Positions 14,798 to 27,400 of a stretch of 64,000 nucleotides of DNA are shown piece by piece. This DNA is from Hydractinia symbiolongicarpus (lineage: Eukaryota > Cnidaria > Hydrozoa > Anthoathecata > Hydractiniidae): NCBI RefSeq assembly GCF_029227915.1, contig NC_079886.1:4774001-4838000 (forward strand). Direction: 5' to 3'. The notes beneath the pieces are model-generated. The model was not told the origin of the DNA. It worked only from the letters and a program-made list of their open reading frames with translations, and did no database searches. A program made the position numbers and the translations under genes. Positions within the stretch are counted from its first letter, which is position 1; the number at the start of each line of letters is the position of its first letter.

Positions 14798-15005
14798 TTG
14801 AATGATTTTGGGATTTTAACTTTGTAAATGTGATAATTGAGACAATTGACAAAAACTTAATTTTATTGACTTTCTAACGGTATCAGTCGGTTTCAGTTCA
14901 AAAGGTTGCGTCACATATTCGTACCAACATGTATTTAGCGATAATTTTCTGATAATACTAGGTTGCACCGCTTTTAACAGTGAAACGATTGACTGTGGGA
15001 CTTAA
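14798..15005. repeat. Truncated satellite monomer (~208 bp)
   Basis: One monomer is only about 208 bp because an internal stretch of about 165 bp is missing. The sequence runs from GAGACAATTG (about 14,838) straight into ACAAAAACTTAATTTTATTG, skipping everything from the usual GGACTCCAAG segment to the GAGACAGTTTC segment. The flanking monomers are full length. It lies in a patch of unusually diverged monomers (14,760-15,620), where homogenisation seems weaker. Confidence 0.8.
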
Positions 15006-16369
15006 ATAAACTGATTTAGGACTTTGAACTTATAAATGTGATAAATGAGACAATTGGATTCCAAGAAATAAAACTCTTCTTAATTTCACATGATTGTTGG
15101 AATTCACCGATTACACTGGGCGCTGTGGTAGCGGTTCATTTATAAAGTTAGATAAATAAGTCATTCTGTACTGTGGGACCAATCCTAGCCGTTAGCGCCC
15201 GCTGAAGAAATAGAGACATTTTCAAAAACTACATTTCATCGACATTCTAGCGGTATCAACCCGTTAGAGTTAGAGAAGCCGCGTCACATATTCGTACCAA
15301 CATGTATTTAGTGATATTTTTCAGATATTACTAAGTTGTATCGCTTTTAACAGTGAAACGATTGACTGTGTGACTTAATTGAACTGATTTTGGACTTTGA
15401 CCTGATCAATGTGATAAATGAGCCAATTGGACTCCTAGAAATAACATTCTTCTTCATTTGACATGATTGCTGGAACTCAGCGATTACACTGGGCGCTGAA
15501 GTAGCGCTTAATTCAAAAATTTACATAAATAAGTTATTTTCTACTGTGAGACCAATCCTAGCCCTTAGCGCGTGCTGAAGAAATAGAGACAGTTTCAAAA
15601 ACTACATTTCATTGACTTTCTAACGGTGTCAGTCCGTTTGAGTTACAACGCTTGGGTCACATTTTTGTACCAACATGTATTTAGCGATATTTTTCTGACA
15701 CCACTAAGTTACATCGCTTTTAACAGTGAAACGATTGACTGTGGGACTTAACTGAACTGATTTTGGACTGTGACTTTATAAATTTGATAAATAAGACAAT
15801 TGGACTCCAAGAAATAACATTCTTCTTAGATTAGCATGATTGCCGGAACTCAGCGATTACACTGGGCACTGTGGTAGCGCTTCATTTAAAAATGTAGATA
15901 AATAAGTCATTTTTTACTGTGGGACCAATCCTAGCCGTTATCGGGCGATGAAGAAATAGAGACAGTTTCAGAAACTACATTTCATTGACTTTCTAGCGGT
16001 ATCAACCCGTTAGAGTTAGAACGGCCGCGTCACATATTCGTACCAACATGTATTTAGCGATATTTTTCTGACACCACTAGGTTACATCGCTTTTAACAGT
16101 GAAACGATTGACTGTGGGACTTAACTGAACTGATTTTGGACTGTGACTTTATAAATTTGGTAAATGAGACAATTGGATTCCAAGAAATAACATTCTTCTT
16201 AGATTACCATGATTGCTGGAACTCAGCGATTACACTGGGCGCTGCGGTAGCGCTTCATTTAAAAATGTAGATAAATAACTCATTTTTTACTGTGGGACCA
16301 ATGCTAGTCGTTAGCGCGCGCTAAAGAAATAGAGACGGTTTCAAAAACTACATTTCATTGACTTTCTAG

Positions 16370-19300
16370 CGGTGTCAGTCCGTTTGAGTTACAACAGTTG
16401 GGTCACATTTTCATACCAACATGTATTTAGCGATATTTTTCTGACACCACTAGGTTACATCGCTTTTAACAGTGAAACGATTGACTGTGGGACTTAACTG
16501 AACTGATTTTGGACTGTGACTTTATAAATTTGGTAAATGAGACAATTGGACTCCAAGAAATAACATTCTTCTTAGATTAGCATGATTGCTGGAACTCAGC
16601 GATTACACTGGGCGCTGTCGTAGCGCTTCATTTAAAAATGTAGATAAATAAGTCATTTTTTACTGTGGGACCAATCCTAGCCGTTATCGCGCGATAAAGA
16701 AATAGAGACAGTTTCAGAAACTACATTTCATTGACTTTCTAACAGTATCAGTCCGTTTAAGTTACATCGGTTGCGTCACATATTCGTACCAACATGTATT
16801 TATCGATATTTTTCTGACTTTACTAAGTTGCATCGCATTAACAGTGAAACGGTAGACTGTGGGACATAACTGAACTGATTTTGGACTGTGACCTTATAAA
16901 TGTGATAAATGAGACAATTGGACTTCAAGAAATAACATTCTTCTTAGATTAACATGATTGCTGGAACTCAGCGATTACACTGGGCACCGTGGTAGCGCTT
17001 CATTTAAAAATGTAGATAAATAAGTCATTTTTTACTGTGGGACCAATCCTAGCCGTTATCGCGCGATGAAGAAATAGAGACAGTTTCAGAAACTACATTT
17101 CATTGGCTATCTAACGGCATCAGTCCGTTTCAGTTACAACGGTTGTGTCACATATTCGTACCAACATGTATTTAGCGATATTTTTCTGTTACTACTAAGT
17201 TGCATCGCCATTAACAGTGAAATGATTGACTGTGGGACTTAATTGAACTGATTTTGGTCTTTCACCTTATAAATGTGATAAATGAGACAATTGGATTCCA
17301 AGAAATAACATTCTTCTTAATTTGACATGATTGCCGGGACTCAGCGATTACACAGGGCGCTGTGGTAGCGCTTCATTTAAAAATGTAGATGAATAACTCA
17401 TTTTTTACTGTGGGACCAATGCTAGTCGTTAGCGCGCGCTAAAGAAATAGAGACAGTTTCAAAAACTACATTTCATTGACTTTCTAACGGTGTCAGTCCG
17501 TTTGAGTTACCACAGTTGGGTCACATTTTCGTACCAACATGTATTTAGCGATATTTTTCTGACACCACTAGGTTACATCACTTTTAACAGTGAAACGATT
17601 GACTGTGGGACTTAACTGAACTGATTTTGGACTGTGACTTTATAAATTTGATAAATGAGACAATTGGAATCCAAGAAATAACATTCTTCTTAGATTAGCA
17701 AGATTGCTGGAACTCAGCGATTACACTGGGCGCTGTGGTAGCGCTTCATTTAAAAATGTAGATAAATAAGTCATTTTTTACTGTGGGACCAATCCTAGCC
17801 GTTATTGCGCGATGAAAAAATAGAGACAGTTTCAGAAACTACATTTCATTTACTTTCTAACGGTATCAGTCCGTTTCAGTTACAACGGTTGTGTCACATA
17901 ATCGTACCAACATGTATTTAGCGATATTTTTCTGTTACTACTAAGTTGCATCGCTATTAACAGTGAAACGATTGACTGTGGGACTTAACTGAACTGATTT
18001 TGGACTGTGAGTTTATAAATTTGATAAATGAGACAATTGGACTCCAAGAAATAACATTCTTCTTAGATTAGCATGACTTCTGGAACTCAGCGATTACACT
18101 GGGCGCTGTGGTAGCGCTTCATTTAAAAATGTAGATAAATAACTCATTTTTTACTGTGGGACCAATCCTAGCCGTTATCGCGCGATGAAGAAATAGAGAC
18201 AGTTTCAGAAACTACATTTCATTGACTTTCTAACGGTATCAGTCCGTTTCAGTTACAACGGTTGTGTCACATATTCGTACCAACATGTATTTAGCGATAT
18301 TTTTCTGTTACTACTAAGTTGCATCGCTATTAACAGTGAAATGATTGACTGTGGGACTTTATTGAACTGATTTTGGACTTTCACCTTATAAATGTGATAA
18401 ATGAGACAATTGGATTCCAAGAAATTACATTCTTCTTAATTTGACATGATTGCCGGGACTCAGCGATTACACTGGGCACTGTGGTAGCGCTTCATTTAAA
18501 AATGTAGATAAATAACTCATTTTTTACTGTGGGACCAATGCTAGTCGTTAGCGCGCGCTAAAGAAATAGAGACAGTTTCAAAAACTACATTTCATTGACT
18601 TCCTAGCGGTGTCCGTCCGTTTGAGTTACAACAGTTGGGTCACATTTTCATACCAACATGTATTTAGCGATATTTTTCTGACACCACTAGGTTACATCGC
18701 TTTTAACAGTGAAACGATTGACTGTGGGACTTAACTGAACTGATTTTGGACTGTGACTTTATAAATTTGGTAAATGAGACAATTGGACTCCAAGAAATAA
18801 CATTCTTCTTAGATTAGCATGATTGCTGGAACTCAGCGATTACACTGGGAGCTGTGGTAGCACTTCATTTAAAAATGTAGATAAATAACTCATTTTTTAC
18901 TGTGGGACCAATGCTAGTCGTTAGCGCGCGCTAAAGAAATAGAGACAGTTTCAGAAACTACATTTCATTGACTTTCTAACAGTATCAGTCCGTTTAAGTT
19001 ACATCGGTTGCGTCACATATTCGTACCAACAAGTATTTATCGATATTTTTCTGACTTTACTAAGTTGCATCGCATTAACAGTGAAACGGTTGACTGTGGG
19101 ACTTAACTGAACTGATTTTGGACTGTGACCTTATAAATGTGATAAATGAGACAATTGGACTCCAAGAAATAACATTCTTCTTAGATTAACATGATTGCTG
19201 GAACTCAGCGATTACACTGGGCGCCGTGGTAGCGCTTCATTTAAAAATGTAGATAAATAAGTCATTTTTTACTGTGGGACCAATCCTAGCCGTTATCGCG

Positions 19301-20844
19301 CGATGAAGAAATAGAGACAGTTTCAGAAACTACATTTCATTGGCTATCTAACGATATCAGTCCGTTTCAGTTACAACGGTTGTGTCACATATTCGTACCA
19401 ACATGTATTTAGCGATATTTTTCTGTTACTACTAAGTTGCATCGCTATTAACAGTGAAATGATTGACTGTGGGACTTAATTGAACTGATTTTGGTCTTTC
19501 ACCTTATAAATGTGATAAATGAGACAATTGGATTCCAAGAAATAACATTCTTCTTAATTTGACATGATTGCCGGGACTCAGCGATTACACAGGGCGCTGT
19601 GGTAGCGCTTCATTTAAAAATGTAGATAAATAACTCATTTTTTACTGTGGGAACAATGCTAGTCGTTAGCGCGCGCCAAAGAAATAGAGACAGTTTCAAA
19701 AACTACATTTCATTGACTTTCTAACGGTGTCAGTCCGTTTGAGTTACCACAGTTGGGTCACATTTTCGTACCAACATGTATTTAGCGATATTTTTCTGAC
19801 ACCACTAGGTTACATCGCTTTTAACAGTGAAACGATTGACTGTGGGACTTAAATGAACTGATTTTGGACTGTGACTTTATAAATTTGATAAATGAGACAA
19901 TTGGAATCCAAGAAATAACATTCTTCTTAGATTAGCATGATTGCTGGAACTCAGCGATTACACTGGACGCTGTGGTAGCGCTTCATTTAAAAATGTAGAT
20001 AAATAAGTCATTTTTTACTGTGGGACCAATCCTAGCCGTTATTGCGCGATGAAGAAATAGAGACAGTTTCAGAAACTACATTTCATTTACTTTCTAACGG
20101 TATCAGTCCGTTTCAGTTACAACGGTTGTGTCACATATTCGTACCAACACGTATTTAGCGATATTTTTCTGTTACTACTAAGTTGCATCGCTATTAACAG
20201 TGAAACGATTGACTGTGGGACTTAACTGAACTGATTTTGGACTGTGACTTTATAAATTTGATAAATGAGACAATTGGACTCCAAGAAATAACATTCTTCT
20301 TAGATTAGCATGATTGCTGGAACTCAGCGATTACACTGGGCGCTGTGGTAGCGCTTCATTTAAAAATGTAGATAAATAACTCATTTTTTACTGTGGGACC
20401 AATCCTAGCCGTTATCGCGCGATGAAGAAATAGAGACAGTTTCAGAAACTACATTTCATTGGCTATCTAACGATATCAGTCCGTTTCAGTTACAACGGTT
20501 GTGTCACATATTCGTACCAACATGTATTTAGCGATATTTTTCTGTTACTACTAAGTTGCATCGCTATTAACAGTGAAATGATTGACTGTGGGACTTAATT
20601 GAACTGATTTTGGTCTTTCACCTTATAAATGTGATAAATGAGACAATTGGATTCCAAGAAATAACATTCTTCTTAATTTGACATGATTGCCGGGACTCAG
20701 CGATTACACAGGGCGCTGTGGTAGCGCTTCATTTAAAAATGTAGATAAATAACTCATTTTTTACTGTGGGAACAATGCTAGTCGTTAGCGCGCGCCAAAG
20801 AAATAGAGACAGTTTCAAAAACTACATTTCATTGACTTTCTAAC
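16370..20844. repeat. 6-monomer higher-order repeat (2,237 bp)
   Basis: Rare variants recur at a constant 2,237-bp offset: TCATACCAACATG at 16,411 and 18,648, ACATCGGTTGCG at 16,764 and 19,001, and TGGCTATCTAACG at 17,104 and 19,341. Six monomers of about 373 bp fit this length. The second copy is extended on its right by a separate three-monomer duplication (19,342-21,579). Confidence 0.85.
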
Positions 20845-21579
20845 GGTGTCAGTCCGTTTGAGTTACCACAGTTGGGTCACATTTTCGTACCAACATGTAT
20901 TTAGCGATATTTTTCTGACACCACTAGGTTACATCGCTTTTAACAGTGAAACGATTGACTGTGGGACTTAAATGAACTGATTTTGGACTGTGACTTTATA
21001 AATTTGATAAATGAGACAATTGGAATCCAAGAAATAACATTCTTCTTAGATTAGCATGATTGCTGGAACTCAGCGATTACACTGGACGCTGTGGTAGCGC
21101 TTCATTTAAAAATGTAGATAAATAAGTCATTTTTTACTGTGGGACCAATCCTAGCCGTTATTGCGCGATGAAGAAATAGAGACAGTTTCAGAAACTACAT
21201 TTCATTTACTTTCTAACGGTATCAGTCCGTTTCAGTTACAACGGTTGTGTCACATATTCGTACCAACACGTATTTAGCGATATTTTTCTGTTACTACTAA
21301 GTTGCATCGCTATTAACAGTGAAACGATTGACTGTGGGACTTAACTGAACTGATTTTGGACTGTGACTTTATAAATTTGATAAATGAGACAATTGGACTC
21401 CAAGAAATAACATTCTTCTTAGATTAGCATGATTGCTGGAACTCAGCGATTACACTGGGCGCTGTGGTAGCGCTTCATTTAAAAATGTAGATAAATAACT
21501 CATTTTTTACTGTGGGACCAATCCTAGCCGTTATCGCGCGATGAAGAAATAGAGACAGTTTCAGAAACTACATTTCATT
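19342..21579. repeat. Tandem 3-monomer repeat, two near-identical 1,119-bp copies
   Basis: Two copies of three monomers lie side by side, 19,342-20,460 and 20,461-21,579. Private variants occur in both at an offset of 1,119 bp: GGCTATCTAACGATATC at 19,342 and 20,461, GCGCGCGCCAAAG near 19,670 and 20,789, ACTGGACGCTGTGG near 19,961 and 21,080, and CCAACACGTATTTAG near 20,144 and 21,263. I saw no difference in the parts compared. High identity against more diverged neighbours implies recent duplication. Confidence 0.88.
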
Positions 21580-24439
21580 GACTTTCTAACGGTATCAGTC
21601 CGTTTCAGTTACAACGGTTGTGTTACATATTCGTACCAACATGTATTTAGCGATATTTTTCTGTTACTACTAAGTTGCATCGCTATTACCAGTGAAATGA
21701 TTGACTGTGGGACTTAATTGAACTGATTTTGGTCTTTCACCTTATAAATGTGATAAATGAGACAATTGGATTCCAAGAAATAACATTCTTCTTAATTTGA
21801 CATGATTGCCGGGACTCAGCGATTACACTGGGCGCTGTGGTAGGGCTTCATTTAAAAATGTAGATAAATAACTCATTTTTTACTGTGGGACCAATGCTAG
21901 CCGTTAGCGCGCGCTAAAGAAATAGAGACAGTTTCAAAAACTACATTTCATTGTCTTTCTAAAAGTGTCAGTCCGTTTGAGTTACAACAGTTGGGTCACA
22001 TTTTCGTACCAACATGTATTTAGCGATATTTTTCAGTTACTACTAAGTTGCATCGCTATTAACAGTGAAATGATTGACTGTGGGACTTAATTGAACTGAT
22101 TTTGGACTGTGACCTTATAAATGTGATAAATGAGACAATTGGACTCCAAGAAATAACATTCTTCTTAGATTAGCATGATTGCTGGAACTCAGCGATTACA
22201 CTGGGCGCCGTGGTAGCGCTTCATTTAAAAATGTAGATAAATAACTCATTTTTTACTGTGGGACCAATCCTAGCCGTTATCGCGCGATGAAGAAATAGAG
22301 ACAGTTTCAGAAACTACATTTCATTGACTTTCTAAAAGTGTCAGTCCGTTTGAGTTACAACAGTTGGGTCACATTTTCGTACCAACATGTATTTAGCGAT
22401 ATTTTTCTGACACCACTAGGTTACATCGCTTTTAACAGTGAAACGATTGACTGTGGGACTTAACTGAACTGATTTTGGACTGTGACTTTATAAATTTGAT
22501 AAATGAGACAATTGGACTCCTAGAAATAACATTCTTCTTCATTTGACATGATTGCGGGAACTCAACGATTACACTGGGCGCTGCGGTAGCGGTTAATTTA
22601 AAAATTTACATAAATAAGTTATTTTCTACTGAGAGACCAATCCTAGTCCTTAGCGCGCGCTGAAGAAATAGAGACAGTTTCAAAAACTACATTTCATTGA
22701 CTTTCTAACGGTATCAGTCCGTTTAAGTTACATCTGTTGCGTCACATATTCGTACCATCATGTATTTATCGTTATTTTTCTGACTTTACTAAGTTGCATG
22801 GCTTTAACAGTGAAACGGTTGACTGTGGGACTTACCTGAACTGATTTTGGACTGTGACCTTATAAATGTGATAAATGAGACAATTGAAGTCCAAGAAATA
22901 ACATTCTTCTTAGATTAGCATGATTGCTGGAACTCAGTGATTACACTGGGTGCTGTGGTAGCGCTTCATTTAAAAAAGTAAATAAATAAGACATTTTTTA
23001 CTGTGGGACCAATCCTAGCCTTTATCGCGCGCTGAAGAAATCGAGACAGTTTCAGAAACTACATTTCATTGACTTTCTAACGGTATCAGTCCGTTTAAGT
23101 TACAACGGTTGCGTCAAATATTCGTACCAACATGTATTTAGCGATATTTTTCTGATAGTACTAAGTTGCATCGCTATTAACAGTGAAATGATTGACTGTG
23201 GGACTTAATTGAACTGTTTTTGGTCTTTCACCTTATAAATGTGATAAATGAGACAATTGGATTCCAAGAAATAACATTCTTCTTAATTTGACATGATTGC
23301 CGGGACTCAGCGATTACACTGGGCGCTGTGGTAGCGCTTCATTTAAAAATGTAGATAAATAACTCATTTTTTACTGTGGGACCAATGCTAGTCGTTAGCG
23401 CGCGCTAAAGAAATAGAAACAGTTTCAAAAACTACATTTCATTGACTTTCTAACGGTGTCAGTCCGTTTGAGTTACAACAGTTGGGTCACATTTTCGTAC
23501 CAACATGTATTTAGCGATATTTTTCTGACACCACTAGGTTACATCGCTTTTAACAGTGAAACGATTGACTGTGAGACTTAACTGAACTGATTTTGGACTG
23601 TGACTTTATAAATTTGATAAATGAGACAATTGGACTCCAAGAAATAACATTCTTCTTAGATTAGCATGATTGTTGGAACTCAGCGATTACACTGGGCGCT
23701 GTGGAAGCGCTTCATTTAAAAATGTAGATAAATAAGTCATTTTTTACTGTGGGACCAATCCTAGTCGTTAGCGCGCGCTGAAGAAATAGAGACAGTTTCA
23801 AAAACTACATTTCATTGACTTTCTAACGGTATCAGTCCGTTTCAGTTACAACGGTTGTGTCACATATTCGTACAAACATGTATTTAGCGATATTTTTCTG
23901 ATACTACTAGGTTGCATCGCTTTTAACAGTGAAACGATTGACTGTGGGACTTAATTGAACTGATTTTGGACTTTGAGCTGATCAATGTGATAAATGAGCC
24001 AATTGGACTCCAAGAAATAACATTCTTTTTAGATTAGCATGATTGCTGGAACTCAGCGATTACACTGGGCGCTGTGGTAGCGCTTCATTTAAAAATGTAG
24101 ATAAATAAGTCATTTTTTACTGTGTGACCAGTCCTAGTCGTTAGCGCGCGCTAAAGAAATAGAGACAGTTTCAAAAACTACATTTCATTGACTTTCTAAC
24201 GGTGTCAGTCCGTTTGAGTTACAACGGTTGGGTCAAATTTTCGTACCAACATGTATTTAGCAATATTTTTCTGATACTACTAGGTTGCATCGCTTTTAAC
24301 TGTGAAACGATTGACTGTGGGACTCAATTGAACTGATTTTGGACTTTGAGCTGATCAATGTGATAAATGAGCCAATTGGACTCCTAGAAATAACATTCTT
24401 CTTGATCTAACATGATTGCTGGAACACAACGGTTACACT

Positions 24440-27400
24440 GGGAGCTGTGTCAGCGCTTTATTAAAAAATGTAGATAAATCAGTTATTTTGTACTGTGGGG
24501 CAAAACTTAGCCGTTAGCACGTACTGAAAAAATAGAGAGAGTTTCAAAAACTACATTTCATTGACTTTCTAACGGTATCAGTCCGTTTGAGTTAGAACGG
24601 TTGCGTCACATATTGGTAACAACAATTATTTAGCGATATGTTTCTGATGTTACTAGGTTGCATCGCTATTAACAGTAAAACGATTGATTAAGGAAATTAT
24701 TTAAACTAATTTTAGACTTTGACCTTACAAATGTCTTCAATGAGACAATTGGACTCCAAGAAATAACATTCTTCTTAATTTGACGTGATTGGGATTGGTG
24801 GAACTCAGCGATTACACTGGGCACTGTGGTACCACTTTATTTAAAAATTTTGATAAGTAAGTCATATTTTACTGTGGCACCAATCCTAGCCGATGCCTCG
24901 CGCTGGAGAAATAGAGACAGTTTCAAAAACAACATTTCATTGACTTTCTAACGGTATCAGTCCGTTTGAGTTACAACGGTTGCGTCACATATTCGTACCA
25001 ATATGTAATTAGCGATATGTTTCTGATATTACCAGGCTGCATCTCTTTTAACAGTGAACGATTGACTGTGGCACTTAATTGAACTGATATTGGACTTTGA
25101 CATTGTAATTGCCGTAAATAAGACAACTGGACTCCAAGAAATAACGTTCTTCTTAATTGTAAATGATTACTGAAACTCCGCATTTACACTGGGCGCTGTG
25201 GTAGCGTTTTTTTTAAAATTCAGATAAGAAAGTCATGTTGTACTGGGGAACCAATCGTAATCGTTAGGGCGCGCTAAAGAAATAGAGACTGTTTGAAAAA
25301 CTACATTTCATTTACTTTCTAACGGTATCAGTCCGTTTGAGTTACAACGATTGCGTCACATATTCGTTTCAACATATATTTAGCGATATGTTTCTGATAT
25401 TACTTGGTTGCATTGTTTTTAACTGTGAAACGATTGACTGTGCCACTTAATTGAACTGATTTTAGATTTTGACCTTATAAGTGTCATCAATGAGGCAACT
25501 AGACCCAAGATATAACGTTCTACTTAATTTAAAATGATTGCTGAAACTCAGCATATACACTGGGCGCTGTGGTAGTGCTCTACTTAAAAATTTAGATAAA
25601 TAAGTCATTTTGTACTGTGGGACTAATCCTAGCAGTTAGTACGTGCCGGAGAAAGGGAGACAGTTTCAGAAGCTACATTTCATTGACTTTGTAACGGTAT
25701 CAGTCCGTTTGAGTTACAACGGTTGCGTCACATTTTGGTACCAACATGTATTAAGCGATATTTTTCTGATATTGCTAGGTTGCATGGCTATTAACAGTAA
25801 AATGATTGACTGTGGGACTTAACTGAACTGATTTTAGACTTTGACCTTTTAAATGTCATCAATGAGCCAATTGAACTCCAAGAAATAACATTCTTCTTAA
25901 TTTCTCATGATTGCTGGATTTCAGCATTTACACTGTGCGCTGTGATAGCGCTTCATTTAAAAATTTAGATAAATAAGTCATTTTTTGATGTGGGACCAAT
26001 CTTAGCCGTTAACGCACGCTGAAGAACTAGAGACAGTTTCAAAAACTATATTTCATTTAATTTTTAACGGTATCAGTCCGTTTGAGTTACAAAGGTTGTG
26101 TCACATATTCGTACCAACATGTAACTAGCGATATGATTCTGATATTACCAGGTTGCATCGCTTTTAACAGTGAACGATTGACTGTCGAACTTAATTGAAG
26201 TGATTTTGGACTTTGAACTTATGAATGTGATAAATCAGACAATTGGACTACAAGAAAAACCAATCTTCTTAATTTGACATGATTGCTTGAACTCAACGAT
26301 TACACTGGGAGCTGGGGTAGCGCTTTATTTAAAAATTTAGATAAATAAGTCATTTTTTACTGTGTGACCAGTCCTAGCCGTTAGCGTTCGTTAATGAAAT
26401 AGAGACAGTTTCAAGAATTACATTCCATTGACTTTCTAACGGTGTCAGTCCGTTTGAGTTACAAAGGTTGGGTCAAATTTTCGTACCAACATGTATTTCG
26501 CAATATTTTTCTGATACTACTAGGTTGCATCGCTTTTAACAGTGAAACGATTGACTGTGGGACTTAATTGAACTGATTTTGGACTTTGAGCTGATCAATG
26601 TGATAAATGAGCCAATTGGACTCCTAGAAATAACATTCTTCTTGATTTAACATGATTGCTGGAACTCAGCGATTACACTTGCCGCTGTGGTAGTGCTTTA
26701 TTTAAAAATTTAGATAAATAAATCATTTTTTACTGTGGAACCAATGCTAGTCGTTAGCGCGGACTGAAGAAATAAAGACAGTTTCAAAAACTACATTTCA
26801 TTGACTTTCTAACGGTATCAGTCTGTTTGACTTTCAACGGTTGGGTCACGTCTTCGTACCAGCATGTATTTAGCGTTATGTTTCTGACATTACTAGATTG
26901 CATTGCTATTAACAGTAAAACGATTGACTGTGGAACTTAATTAAACTAATCATAGACTTTGACCTTATCAAAGTCATCAATGAGACATTTGGACTCCAAG
27001 AAATAACATTCTTCTTATTTTGACATGATTGCTTGAACTCAACGATTACACTGGGCTTTGTTGTAGCGTTTCATTTAAAAGTTTAGATAAATACGTCATT
27101 CTTTACTGAGGGACCAATCTTAGCCGTTAGCGTGCGCTGAAGAAAAAAAGACATTTTTTGAAACTACATTTCTTTAACTTTCTAACGGCATCAGTCCGTT
27201 TGAGTTACAACAGTTGCGTCACATATTCGTACCAACATGTAACTAGCGATATGATTCTGATATTACCAGGTTGCATCGCTTTTAACAGTGAATGATTGAC
27301 TGTCGGACTTAATTGAAGTGATTTTGGACTTTGAACTTATGAATGTGATAAATCAGACAATGGGACTCCAAGAAATAACATTCTACTTAATTTGACATGA

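Larger units (their letters stand above)
1..24430. repeat. Satellite array block A, ~373-bp monomers
   Basis: Head-to-tail satellite monomers. The landmark TTGAACTGATTTTGGACT starts at 1, 374 and 747, giving a 373-bp period that continues through the block. Each monomer carries, in order: an AT-rich start, a GGCGCTGTGGTAGCGCTT segment, an A/T run, a CG-rich palindrome (AGCGCGCGCT at 908-917 or a close variant), the most conserved stretch with AACGG and CCGTT, then ATTCGTACCAACATG and a TTAACAGTGAAACGATTGAC end. Neighbouring monomers differ by scattered substitutions, while monomers several units apart are often nearly identical, which is the mark of higher-order repeats. Short open frames of about 62 codons at 4,827 and 7,809 lie in the same monomer register and are not genes. 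The block passes gradually into a more diverged family near 24.4 kb. At 373 bp the monomer is about two nucleosome repeats long. Confidence 0.97.

Noticed and set aside
1-24430. Hammerhead ribozyme in the satellite monomer
   Set aside because: Some satellites encode one. I looked for the CTGANGA core with a following GAAA and found only CTGATAA and CTGATAT in this position, so the core is absent.
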